From Hymenopus coronatus (taxonomy: Eukaryota; Arthropoda; Insecta; Mantodea; Hymenopodidae), in assembly GCA_030762935.1 (NCBI GenBank), contig CM060896.1, positions 9,213,501 through 9,277,500 of the forward strand: a stretch of 64,000 nt of DNA. Reading direction: 5' to 3'. Every line of letters begins with the position of its first letter. Position 1 is the first letter of the stretch. The notes beneath the pieces were generated by a model. The model was not told the origin of the DNA. It saw nothing but the letters and a program-made list of their open reading frames with translations, and ran no database searches. Both the position numbers and the translations under genes were made by a program. Positions 54,768 through 64,000 of the stretch are shown piece after piece.

Positions 54768-55648
54768 GATGTGGTACACTCATATGACTTTCTCTAGCCG
54801 CTCTACAAACTTCTTGCAAAAGAATATTCTTCTTTCTACACCATGCTAATCGAGATAAACATTAGCAGAATGTTCTTATTACTTAGTTCCTTATAAGTAG
54901 AAGGGAATTAAAGGAATACACTAGGCTAAAGTGATAGTCAAATGTTTTAAAAAGCTGTCGTTATGTGATTGTCATTGCAAATTGCTTCTTTGCTTGGCCA
55001 TGAGTAGAACAAAAGAAAGACGGACAGCTCCTGCCTGAGAAAAGTATAAGTACTTTACAATTGAAACCAATAACAAGGAATATCTCGAAAACGGTTACCT
55101 CCACAACAAAAATGCCAAGGACATAAATTGTGTGGTTTGACAAGATCTACATTTCTTGTGTAGTAACGTTTTGTGTATCTCTTATGGTTTAGCAGTTAAG
55201 CAAAGTTTGGCAAACTTCATGCAGAAGAAAGAAGTCTTCACAAAATCAAGATATACATTTTATTTGGGATGTAATTAGCTTTAATATACAGGATTTTAAT
55301 CAAAATTGTTAGAGCCATTTTTAAAAAAATCAAAATTTTCGAAAACTTTTCCATGTAAAGGGTAGTTTGTGGTGGGGGATTTTCTTGAAAATCTTTGTGT
55401 CGCATTCTTGGAAGATACTAAACCTAAAAACAAGTTTGGTATTTAATGATCTTTTCGTTTTTGAGCTATGCTGCACGCATGCATGCACACACATGCACAC
55501 ACACAGACCTTTTTCTGAAAATGCTTTCTTTGGACACAGGGGACCCTAAAACATATATTTCCAGTGAAATCTCGACATCAAATTTTTGGGTGGAATACAA
55601 TGTCATCTCTATCCCCTATGAACATTGTATTGGCTAGAGAAAGTAAAA
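54768..55648 (+). repeat. H-repeat, full-length copy
   Basis: AATCTGATGTGGTACACTCA start, ACTTTCTCTAGCC; CA/CATG microsatellite at 55474-55508; ends TTGGCTAGAGAAAGTAA. With 55760-56672 it forms an inverted pair with 3' ends facing each other. Both belong to a subfamily with CTAGAGAAAGT rather than GTAGAGAAAGT. Confidence 0.85.
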
Positions 55649-55759
55649 ATATGAAGTAATGTAAAAATTGGGTATTTCTTTGATTGTATTACAACTTTAT
55701 CAAAATATCTCCAGAAAAAAATAATGAACAATTTTTATACTAATCATTGTTCTTTTTAC

Positions 55760-56672
55760 TTTCTCTAGCCGATATGTACATACAATTTACATAGTAGCTA
55801 GAGAAGGTATTGTATTTCACCCAAAAATTCAACGTCAAGATTTCACTGGAAATATGTTTTGAGGTCTCCTGACTCCGAAAAAAGCAGTTTTAGAAAAAGG
55901 TCTGCACATACATCATAGTCAGCATACCTCAAAAATGAAAAGAACGTTAAAATCCAAACTTGGTATTTATGTTTAGTACCTTCTAAGGATGCAACACAAA
56001 GATTTTCAAGAAAATCCCCAGCTCAAACAACCCTGTACATGGAAAAACTTTTAAAATTTTTGTTTTTCTCAAAAATGGCTGTAACAATTTTGATTAAAAT
56101 ACTGCATATTGAAGATATTTACGTCACAAATAAAATGTTTATTTTGAATTTTCTGGAAATAGCCTTGAAAAGCTCTTTACTCAGAATGAGTTTTTCAGAA
56201 TTTTACATTGCAGTTAAATCATAAGAGAGACAAAAACTTATTATACAAAAACTGCACAATGTCATATATGTGTTTCTGTTAGAATTAACCTTATTTACAC
56301 ATAGTTTTAAAATAATGCAGTATTATTATACATCAAATTGGCGGAAAACATTAATTTAGAATTAACTGTTTTTAGATATTCCTTGTTATTGGTTTCAGTT
56401 TTTAAACTGCCTAACTTTTCTCAAACAGGATCATGCAAAGCAAACCAAACTTCAATTGTTTCACATAGCAACAAGCTTTTATAATACTTGACTATCACTT
56501 TAAACTAATGTATTCCCTTATTTCCTTTTTACTTACAAGAAACTAAGTAACAAGATCAATTCTGCTAATGTTTATCTCAATTAGCATGATGTAGATAAAA
56601 TAATAATCGTTTATAAGAATAGTTTGTAAATGGAACAGCTAGAGAAAGTCATGTGAATGGAACACATCAGAG
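55760..56672 (-). repeat. H-repeat, full-length copy, inverted
   Basis: Left end TTTACTTTCTCTAGCCGATA (3' terminus), right end AGTCATGTGAATGGAACACA TCAGA (5' terminus). The CA microsatellite is almost lost. A partial duplication of the 5' segment is seen near 56330-56420. Confidence 0.85.
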
Positions 56673-57039
56673 TTTTTATTTTCTTTCTTTGATTGTAACT
56701 ATTAGCAAGGTAAATTTACATTAAAACTTAAATGAAAGGACATTTAAATATCATTACATGGCTTCCCTCTTTGCTGGTTGTCCTAGCATACATAATAATA
56801 TGAAAAAGTGCTGCATGTTTTACAATGATCATCTTTTCATGCACAGAAATAATCAACTGCACACTGAAATCAGAATATGGCATTTGCAAAAGGGGCTTGG
56901 TACCAATCCTGTACAGTAAGTATGCTACAAAACTTGGCCATTTCTCGGTCACATACTGTTCTCTTGCTTGGCAGTCCCATGGCCAGTCACACATGCGTGG
57001 ATGTCAAATAAAATCTCAAGTCACATTAACAATTATCAG
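56673..57039 (-). other. Unassigned open frame
   Basis: A minus frame at 56728-56994 (88 codons) contains WPSFVAYLLYRIGTKPLLQM and SDFSVQLIISVHEKMIIVKH. It looks coding in composition but has no family I recognise and no clear splice sites. It may be a host exon remnant or a transposon piece. Confidence 0.3.
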
Positions 57040-57560
57040 AATAAACACAAACATACCTTATCACAGGACTGTATCTCTTTATTAGGCACCATACTCCAAT
57101 TGAATGAAATTCAATATCGGTTGTGTTGTGATTATACATGTAAATGAAACCATGCTTCATCACTGAACAATATTAATCGTGGATCCATTGTTCCATCATT
57201 CCTCAAAATCCAGTTATGGAAATTTACCTAACTCTCATCATAGCAATACATGGACAACAGTCACCTTGTATGGCTAGAGTACAAGTTTTGTTGCTTTCTA
57301 TGCTGAAGCTTTCGAAATGCCAGTTTCTTGTGTAAGGTGCCTAAGAGATTTTCGAGTCAAATGTTCTAACCTTTCTATGGTTTCATCTAATTTCTGCTCC
57401 GTTAGCACACACCTGTTTACATTTCTTTTCCTATCACAAACTGATCCCGTCTCCCTGAATTTATTTCCAAGCAAACAAACAGCCACTCTACTTGGAACAC
57501 GCACGCCAGGAAATTTAGCTTCAAATTGCTTACAACTTCCCTACAAGATGATGTAAGCAC
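57040..57560 (-). pseudogene. IS630/mariner-like transposase fragment (N-terminal HTH)
   Basis: Minus strand: FPGVRVPSRVAVCLLGNKFR and ETGSVCDRKRNVNRCVLTEQ, then LEHLTRKSLRHLTQETGIS. This matches the N-terminal double-HTH of a widespread insect element (…KxFPGxxxPSRxTVxxLxxKFRETGSVxDxKR…). Downstream, remnants of a catalytic region (DEAWFHxH-like, GVWC) are present around 57050-57160 with deletions. Confidence 0.75.
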
Positions 57561-57634
57561 ATATGTATCATACATACATAAAGAATCTTTGAAAGCATTT
57601 CAAGCAAAACTAAAACATTGCTAATGTTATTCAC

Positions 57635-57799
57635 CTGTGAAGTGAAGTAAGACTGGCGCACATGTGATGAGAGAGTGGATATAGGACTCAAGGCAGTCAA
57701 GGTCGCATGGGCTGTGCCAACTTTTGTAATAAACATACTGTACTTATGCTCCATGCAGCAAGGGATCAAGTGAGAGGAGGAAGCAGGAGTGACAGGGTC
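57635..57799 (-). other. Candidate exon, 55 codons
   Basis: Open in phase 0-0 between a possible acceptor (AACTGTAG|GAC) and a good donor (TCACAG|GTGAAT). It is serine/threonine-rich: DPVTPASSSHLIPCCMEHKY, ATLTALSPISTLSSHVRQS. The acceptor lacks a pyrimidine tract. Its phase does not fit the CC2D2A exon at 54613. Unidentified. Confidence 0.2.
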
Positions 57800-58249
57800 C
57801 TACAGTTTCCAAATTGTGATGCCCTGGCAGTCGGACAGGGACCCTACCCCACCTAGAGAGACAAACATCCATATATTCATGCTTAGCAGCTCAAGGCCAA
57901 GGACAGAAAAAGCCCTTTTTCCCTTGTGTACTGCACCAAAACATCATTGCCAACACTTTCAACATGCCAAACTGGGTGAAGCATGAATTAAATGATTAAT
58001 GGAGTGATACAGAAGGGTAGAAAATGGAACAACAACTGATGACATGGGAAAGGAAGATCTTAAGGAAAATCTATGTTCTTAAATATGAGAAAGATCATAT
58101 ACTGTATTCACCGTTTAGATCTTGTTAAGATATGGGCTTTGTCAAAGCTTATAAAACTAAATAAATTACATACATAAAAGGCATTATATTAATTATTTAC
58201 ATAAGACAAGAGAAACTGTAATTTAAATATTCTTCACTGAATAAACTTC
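57800..58249. other. No gene seen
   Basis: No feature recognised. Confidence 0.4.
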
Positions 58250-58690
58250 TATTATATTCTTCTATTAAAATGTTTTAGGGCCAGTTTGTACCTCTTTTCC
58301 AAAATTATACTTTTAATGTTTTCAGGCAATTTGCTGTATAATAAAACTGCATTATGTTCAAAACTGTGTGTACATAAGGTTGTATTGTGGTTTGTAATAC
58401 GTAGATCTGCATTACCCCTTTTATGTACTTTTGAATTAAGAGATGCAAGATCTTGTCAGAACTAAGATTCCATAAATATAAACACACGGGAATCAAAGTA
58501 TTTTAAAATGTTATATGGTTTACAATGGTGGAAGACAAGACAAGATAGCGTATTGCTCTTTTCTGCAATCTAAATATTTTTATTACATCTTTTACATTAC
58601 CCCAGCTTAGTATTCCATAAGTCATTACAGAATGGAAGTAAAATATATAATTCTCAACACATTTGTACTCACAGATTCTCTCATATATTT
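58250..58690 (-). pseudogene. Non-LTR retrotransposon RT C-terminal fragment (second lineage)
   Basis: Minus strand reads CVENYIFYFHSVMTYGILSW, GNVKDVIKIFRLQKRAIRYL (the SVMTYGIxxWG...xFxLQKRAIR block). After frame changes follow NADLRITNHNTTLCTHSFEH and AVLLYSKLPENIKSIILEKR with a stop. It is a different copy and lineage from 53942-54400, and it has frameshifts. Confidence 0.8.
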
Positions 58691-58779
58691 AATAAAGAAT
58701 GTAATATTACTTAGTTCAATGCTAGCTATTCAATTTATTTTTCCCATTTATCAGATACAAAAGCTCAATATAAATCTCC

Positions 58780-59035
58780 AGACATGCAACTGAAATTAAA
58801 GCCTATAGGTCGGGACACATGATAACAATGAATGACAATAGATGGATGCTTAACTCAAAACCTGAAGGTAGACACAATATTGGCCGACAAAAATTAAGGT
58901 GGCTGGATGGAGTAGATCAAAATCTAAGAACTTTTGAAGTAAGAAGATGTAGACAGAAGGCTGTGGTTTGACAGGAATGGACTAAAATCCTAAGGAAGGC
59001 CAAGGGCCGTCCAAAAAAGAAGACAGAAGGGTAGG
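58780..59035 (+). pseudogene. Non-LTR retrotransposon C-terminal tail (RTE-like)
   Basis: The plus strand reads GRHNIGRQKLRWLDGVDQNL, RTFEVRRCRQKAVV, stop, EWTKILRKAKGRPKKK. It matches the GRRSxGRPRxRWxDGVxxDLxxLGVRxWRxxAxDRxxWRxILxEAK tail at the end of RTE/BovB-like ORFs. Confidence 0.75.
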
Positions 59036-59269
59036 AAAATCTCAACAATCCAAGCAGCAAATTTCTTTTGGTTAACGTGCTCCAAACAAAACAAAAACTA
59101 TTTTGTAATCAGAAAAAATTATGACAGTCATCTTTTGGGATTCCCAAGGCATGATATTCATCCACTACATGGAAAAGTTAAAACAATCACAAGTTCATAT
59201 TACAACACAAAACTGGATGAATTTCACAGGGAACTGTGAAAGAAAAGACCTCATCTGGTGAAGAAAAAA

Positions 59270-59420
59270 ATTCATTCAAAATCTTCTTGGGCTTCTAACC
59301 AGGTAAAAACTTGGCTTGATACCAACGTTTCGAAAAAGTGTATCTTCCTCGTCTTCAGTTCACCCTGATAGAAGCCAGAGAAGATTTTGAATTAATACGT
59401 CACCAGGAAAGCTTCAGTTC
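59270..59420 (-). mobile_element. PLE-like terminus with hammerhead-like segment
   Basis: Bounded by inverted TTCAAAATCTTCTTGGGCTT (left) and AGAGAAGATTTTGAATTAAT (right). The minus strand contains CTGAAGA, then C, a hairpin GAGGAAG-ATACA-CTTTTTC, then GAAACGTTGGTATC. This is hammerhead-like order with a possible GUA site. The collapsed form occurs at 45240-45311. Confidence 0.55.
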
Positions 59421-59445
59421 TTATTTTAAAATAATTCATTTTCAC

Positions 59446-59573
59446 CAGTATAATGCACTCGTGCACACGTTTGCCAATGCCATTGCAAAACTTGTGGAAT
59501 AGGGGTATTTACTGCTATTGCATCCACATATTCTCTAGAATGGGCTCCAAACAACTTCTTGCTCTTCACAAAC
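59446..59573 (-). other. Candidate exon, 42 codons
   Basis: Acceptor ACAATTTTGCAG, donor TATACTG|GTGAAA. One leftover base, 42 codons, one leftover base. It reads FVKSKKLFGAHSREYVDAIA, VNTPIPQVLQWHWQTCARVH. It ends in phase 1, exactly what the CC2D2A exon at 54495-54613 needs upstream, and lies on the same strand. However, the sequence does not match the part of vertebrate CC2D2A expected there, so the link is unproven. Confidence 0.4.
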
Positions 59574-59599
59574 CTGCAAAATTGTTCCTTTATCAATAT

Positions 59600-60178
59600 T
59601 GTAGTAATCAAGTTAAACATGGTTGTATTAGCTCTTTCTAAATAGAAGAAAAATAAGGTAATACAGTAGGCTAAAGCAATAATCAAATCATTTAAAAGTA
59701 TGCTGCTATGTGAATAATTGAAGTTCAATTCTCTTTGCAAGATCAAGAGTAAAACAAAAGAAAGATGACCTCCATTTGAGAAAAGTTTAAGTAGCTTAAT
59801 TGAAACCAACAACAAAGAATATCTCTAAAGCAGTTAACACTACAAAAAAAATGCATATGACATAACTCCATATTTTAACCAGGTCTACATCTTTTATGTA
59901 GTAAGTTCCTGTCTACTTTTTATGGTTTGCCAGTTATACAAAAGTCATCCAGAATGAAGAGGTGCTCAGAGGCTATTCCCAGAAAATTCAACATACACAT
60001 TATATTTGTGATGCAAATAACTTTAATATACAGTATTTCAAACAAACTCGTTAGAACCACTTTTGCGAAAAACAAAGTTTTCAAAAAATGTTCCAGGTAA
60101 AGGGTCATTTGGGAGGATTTTCTTGGAAATCTTTGTGTCACATCCTTGAAAGATACTGAGCTTAATACCTAGTTTGGT
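59600..60178 (+). repeat. H-repeat, left part of a copy split by a PLE
   Basis: Body sequence from TAATCAAGTTAAACATGGTT through CAGAGGCTATTCCCAGAAAA to GATACTGAGCTTAATACCTA GTTTGGT. The copy resumes at 61942 after the PLE. Confidence 0.8.
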
Positions 60179-60204
60179 TAAATTTAAATGTAATGAGTCA
60201 CCTT

Positions 60205-60600
60205 TTTACACTTTTTGCTCCAACTTTGCCTTGGTTAGGGAAGACCGGTTTCAGGGTACTTTAACCCTATCTTCAGTTCCAGGGATGACGGACGCTACAT
60301 GCAACAGGTGGTTGCGTGCAGCTCTGTGTTTTGTTACCCTCTACTCTTCTCAACAGGATGACGTCATTGACGGCAGGGATCTCAAAATTCATAAGGGAGT
60401 CTTCTTCTTTGGTATAAAGATATTTTCCCAAATTTGTAGTTCCAAAGGTTTCTTTACACATTTAATTAACTCTATTTCTTCCTTTATGTTATGATTTTCA
60501 GACCAAAAATGATGTGCTATTGCAAACTTGTACCCAATGTTTCTTAAGTGTTCTTTCATCCTAGTTTCCAAATTTCATAATGTTTTTCCAATATAAATCT
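60205..60600 (-). pseudogene. Inverted copy of the PLE GIY-YIG C-terminus
   Basis: The minus strand reads METRMKEHLRNIGYKFAIAH, LELQIWENIFIPKKKTPL and FEIPAVNDVILLRRVEGNKT, the same segment as at 61495-61780 on the plus strand. It is part of the inverted pseudo-terminal repeat and not an independent gene. Confidence 0.8.
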
Positions 60601-60639
60601 TATTGCAGTCTCGGCAGCTCATTTTATAAATTATAAAAC

Positions 60640-61780
60640 AATGGCTCAAGAAAGTTGACATGGCACCAGTACAAATTGAAGCATACATCACTTTGACAGA
60701 TCTTTGCATAAAACAAAATAACTTCTCATTTTCCAACAAGGTTTTTCGACAAACTGCAGGCTTGACCATGGGCAACCCTCTCTCTCCTATGTTAGCTAAC
60801 TTATATATGAGCAATTTCACTAAAGCCTTCCCACAGATCTTCAAATCCTGACATAGGTATTTGGATGATGTTTTTGCCATTGTTCTAAAAAAGTAATGGA
60901 CGATGCAATAAAGTTTTTGAATTTATGAGAAAAATCTGTAGTGTTCACCATAGAACAGGAACAAAACGGATTGTTGCCCTTCTAAATCTGAAAATCATGA
61001 GAACTGAAACAAGCTTAGAATTTGGCAAATACAGCAAAGCAACACATGTTGACAGTTACATAAAACAGAACCAGTTCAACATCAACTTGCCATCTTTCAC
61101 AGTCTTGTTCATAGGCTTATCAATGTCCCTTTGAATAAAACAGAATACCAAAAAGAATACACACACATTCATGAGGTTGCCAAACTGAACAATTGCAATA
61201 CTAACATCATAGACAGATTGATCTACAGACACAAAACAAATAAAAGACTACATGAAATCATCACTCAGTGAAATTTTGCAAATTTACTTTTCACCCAAAA
61301 GTGTTGTGGAAATTCAAAAGGATTTTTAAAGACTTTAGTATAATACTGGCCCCTCAAAATAGATATAATATCCGGAGCTTATTGAATCACCCTTTGAAAG
61401 ATATCACACCGAACACTAAACAATCAGGAATTTATAAAATGAGCTGCCGAGACTGCAATAAGATTTATATTGCAAAAACAAAATGAAATTTGGAAATTAG
61501 GATGAAAGAACACTTGAGGAGCATTAAGTACAAGCATGTAGACAAGTCTGCAGCAGCACATCAACTTTGGTCTGAAAATCAAAGGAAGAAATAGTTAATT
61601 AAATGTGTAAAGAAATCTTTGGAACTACAAATTTGGGAAAATATTTTTATCACCAAAGAAGAAGACTCCCTTATGAATTTTGAGGTCCCTGCCGTCAATG
61701 ACGTCATCCTGTTGAGAAGAGTAGAGGGTAACAAAACACAGAGCTGCACGCAACCACCTGTTGCATGTAGCGTCCGTCAT
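60640..61780 (+). pseudogene. PLE polyprotein relic: reverse transcriptase and GIY-YIG nuclease
   Basis: 60660-60851: APVQIEAYITLTDLCIKQNN, then FRQTAGLTMGNPLSPMLANL (RT motif with GLxMGNPLSPxLAN). After a stop, RYLDDVFAIV carries the YxDD-type catalytic box (LDD). From 60930 remnants of the post-catalytic region appear in shifting frames. At 61425-61480 there is GIYKMSCRDCNKIYIAKTK (GIY-YIG core with CxxC). From 61495 LEIRMKEHLRSIKYKHVDKS and LQIWENIFITKEEDSL end the protein at about 61780. About five frame breaks: inactive. Confidence 0.85.
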
Positions 61781-61941
61781 CCCTGGAACTGAAGATAAGG
61801 GTTAAAGCACCCTGAAACCAGTCTTCCCAAACCAAGGCAAAGTTGGAGCAAAAAGAGTAAAAATGTGACTCATTACATTTAAATTTAATTATGGCGCTCC
61901 ACTGTCCAAAATACTTCTTTTTATTTGATATCTAGTTTGGT

Positions 61942-62840
61942 ATTTTTGGTTTTGAATTATGCGCACGCACACACACACCCACCCACACACACACACTCAC
62001 TCACACACACACCCACTCACTCACACACTCACTCACACACTCACATACACACTCACACAATCACACACACACACACTCACACACTCACTCACTCACTCAC
62101 ACACTCACACACACACTCACATACACACTCACACAATCACACACACACTCACTCACTCACTCACACACTCACTCACACACACACACTCACTCACTCACTC
62201 ACTCACTCACACACTCACTCACACACACACACACACTCACTCACTCACTCACACACTCACACACACACTCACATACACACTCACACAATCACACACACAC
62301 ACACACTCACTCACTCACTCACTCACACACTCACACACACACTCACTCACACACACACTCACACACACACTCACTCACTCACACACACACTCACACACTC
62401 ACTCACTCACACACACACTCACTCACTCACACACTCACACACACACTCACATACACACTCACACAATCACACACACACACACTCACTCACTCACTCACTC
62501 ACACACTCACACACACACTCACTCACACACACACTCACTCACACACACACACACTCACTCACACACTCACACAAACACTCACTCGCACACTCACACACTC
62601 ACACACACTCACTCACACACTCTCACTCTCACACACTCACACTCTCACACACTCACACTCTCACACACTCACACTCACACTCTCACACTCACAACACACA
62701 CACACACAAAGAGATCTTTCTAAAAAAATATTTTTGGATTCATGGTTCTCTCTGAGAAATCACGGTATGGAATTTTTGGGTGGAACACAATATCTTCCCT
62801 ATCTACTAGTACATTGTACATATGTAATAGAGAAAGTAAA
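61942..62840 (+). repeat. H-repeat, right part of the split copy
   Basis: Resumes with TATTTTTGGTTTTGAATTAT at the start of the CA-rich segment. It ends TACATTGTACATATGTAATA GAGAAAGTAAAA. The microsatellite inside it has expanded to about 750 bp. Confidence 0.85.
61965..62712. repeat. Expanded (CACACT)n/(CA)n/(CACT)n microsatellite
   Basis: About 750 bp of CA and CACT units with higher-order blocks (CTCACATACACACTCACACA recurs at about 62040, 62115, 62268 and 62450). Long open frames of His-Thr-Ser-Leu repeats arise because the repeat lacks stops; they are not genes. In other H-repeat copies the same site has only about 20-80 bp of CA. Confidence 0.98.
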
Positions 62841-63416
62841 ATTGAAGTTGAGTTTTTGTAAAATTCCTTTAAAAACTCATAGACTTATCAAGTTGCCTCT
62901 TTACACTGTTTTGATGAGTCCCAATGAGGAAACAAATTTATTGATCTTTAGAAAAGCTGCAGCGAATGAGATGTGTTACCATAATCTGCGTTGCCAGGTA
63001 ACTACCTTCACTCTTCTCATATTTCTTTCTCACTCACACACTGAGCATGCAAATCTGCCTGGCGACATAATGGTCGACATAAGGAAACATAATTTTGCAA
63101 TTTTTAAATTTAAAACTTGAACTTGCATGTACCAACTGAGGCTTTCACGGCAGGTGTCTTGAACAATGAAAGTATTTTCCGGGTGAGTAGACTGTGGTAC
63201 TTTCATTGTTGAACTTGCATATTTACATATTATGTACACATTTTTTAAATGTTATATTTTTATAGTTTACGAATTAGCTTCTCTTTTAATTCAATAGAAC
63301 TGCCAGTGACTCTACATGCTTTAGCATAAGCTGTTGAGCATTTTTCAAATTGAGTCAATTTCTTTCTTCCACATTGCTGCTTTTTTTAAAAAAAGTGTAG
63401 ACCCTAAAAATAATAC
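62841..63416. other. No gene recognised; one short hairpin
   Basis: 63163-63213 holds an inverted pair (GAACAATGAAAGTA / TACTTTCATTGTTGAAC) with a 17-18 base loop. GAGGCTTTCACGGC at about 63140 is the reverse of the GCCGTGAAAGCCT motif seen at 10.2 kb. Otherwise unassigned. Confidence 0.4.
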
Positions 63417-63496
63417 CTGCTTCTTAGATTTGCCAATAAAAGCCATTGCACTTGCTCTATTCCTGACTAAACAGCAACTGAAAACTGACTTGAACT
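63417..63496 (-). other. Candidate exon, 26 codons
   Basis: Acceptor TCTAGTCCCTGCAG with a pyrimidine-rich lead and donor AAGCAG|GTATTA border an open frame FKSVFSCCLVRNRASAMAFI GKSKKQ. Phase 2 start, phase 0 end. Same strand as CC2D2A but not recognised as part of it, and its phase does not fit the candidate at 59446-59573. Confidence 0.3.
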
Positions 63497-64000
63497 CTGC
63501 AGGGACTAGAGTTAAATAAACATGAGCCCTGAGACATAAACATGCAACAGTTGACCCAGCATTCTACAGCTAACCAGAGTGTGTCCACTCTCTGTATCTC
63601 GACTTTAACAGCTTGCTAAGTGTAATAAATGTAATAATTGTTTTAGTACCGTCATGTCAGTAGGTTACACTCTATTCCTGTGTAATTATGCATGTGTGTA
63701 CATACATATACAACATATATATACATACAAATAATAATGGTCATTTCAGTGCTTATGTGATTCTGATTATGATACATGCCTATGTTTATTCATGTGTATT
63801 ATGAAAACTATTTGAGCGAAAAAATAGTGGTTTTTACGGTTCTGCTATGAACATTACTCCCTATATTTTTGCAAAATTGGAATATTTTGCGTTAGCACAA
63901 GTAGTACTTATGACAGACGCGTCACTCCCCAGTTAAGTGGGAATGCAGCAGCTCAAGGAAAGTCCCTGCAGTGCTCATTTTGTAGCACATTATCTATACA
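63497..64000. other. No gene seen
   Basis: Intergenic or intronic sequence with a short TA-rich tract near 63700-63735. Confidence 0.4.

Larger units (their letters stand above)
60179..61931 (+). mobile_element. Penelope-like element with 10-bp TSD and hammerhead cores in both inverted ends
   Basis: CTAGTTTGGT flanks the unit (60169-60178 and 61932-61941). The left 60179-60600 is an inverted copy of the right end about 61480-61890. Between them, the plus strand codes for RT and GIY-YIG remnants. The hammerhead-like core on the plus strand at 61785-61827 is GGAA-CTGAAGA-T-AAGGGT...ACCCT-GAAACCAGTC-TTCC. The inverted partner (60237-60280, minus) has CTGAAGA, AGGGT/ACCCT and GAAACCGGTC, where ACCGGT is self-complementary. 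Confidence 0.88.

Noticed and set aside
61925..62755. Two long open frames (276 and 254 codons) of His/Thr/Ser/Leu repeats
   Set aside because: They are translations of the CA/CACT microsatellite in two frames. Any stop-free simple repeat gives this.
62840..63120. Plus-strand open frame of 128 codons (62734-63120)
   Set aside because: It begins inside the H-repeat 3' end and runs into unassigned sequence. No motif, no splice support, and low-complexity ends.

Overview
This is eukaryotic nuclear DNA, almost certainly from an arthropod and probably an insect with a large, repeat-rich genome. It is AT-rich, carries mariner, hAT, piggyBac-like, non-LTR and Penelope-like (PLE) relics plus several tRNA-derived SINE families, and holds spliced genes with introns of 3-12 kb. 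I cannot name the species. Apart from exons and one zinc-finger exon, nearly everything here is mobile DNA in various stages of decay.

Host genes. (1) The C-terminal part of a CC2D2A (ciliary transition zone) orthologue lies on the minus strand as five exons whose splice phases join: 54495-54613, 51140-51403, 38768-38997, 27153-27288 and 18188-18376 (with stop). The rest of the gene lies beyond the right edge or was not recognised. (2) A C2H2 zinc-finger exon with 11 fingers lies on the plus strand (3855-5070). A decayed duplicate sits about 6.1 kb downstream (9860-11450). Four unidentified minus-strand candidate exons (52338-52526, 57635-57799, 59446-59573, 63417-63496) have usable splice signals or open frames.

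Mobile layer. 0-1.2 kb: a decayed DUF7869-type transposon protein. 5.8-6.3 kb: a mariner relic. 8.1-9 kb: SINEs and an RT fragment. 12.2-16.1 kb: a hAT relic inside a mariner-like element inside a dispersed repeat. 18.5-19.7, 27.7-29.0, 35.6-36.7 and 37.6-38.2 kb: further mariners. 31.6-33.0 kb: a PLE interrupted by a palindromic PLE insertion. 34.3-34.9 kb: a TTAA-flanked MITE. 40.1-42.8 and 45.1-46.2 kb: two copies of a roughly 1 kb TIR element, the first containing a PLE that itself contains the commonest repeat. 60.2-61.9 kb: a PLE inserted in another copy of that repeat, next to a 0.75 kb CA/CACT microsatellite.

The commonest repeat (here 'H-repeat', about 15 copies of roughly 0.85 kb) has 11-bp subterminal inverted repeats, an internal CA microsatellite, a palindrome near its 3' end and no visible target duplication. 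This resembles DINE-1/Helentron-associated elements.

The most unusual object is a 3.1 kb giant palindrome at 47107-50195. Two divergent 73-nt tRNA-like sequences at its centre each lead outwards into arrays of about 14 units of 92 bp derived from the 3' half of the tRNA-like sequence. It is flanked by a perfect 15-bp direct repeat. The first 12 bases of that repeat also flank the palindromic PLE terminus next door. It looks like a foldback element with a tRNA-like head, possibly mobilised by PLE machinery. PLE termini across the window also carry hammerhead-ribozyme-like cores.
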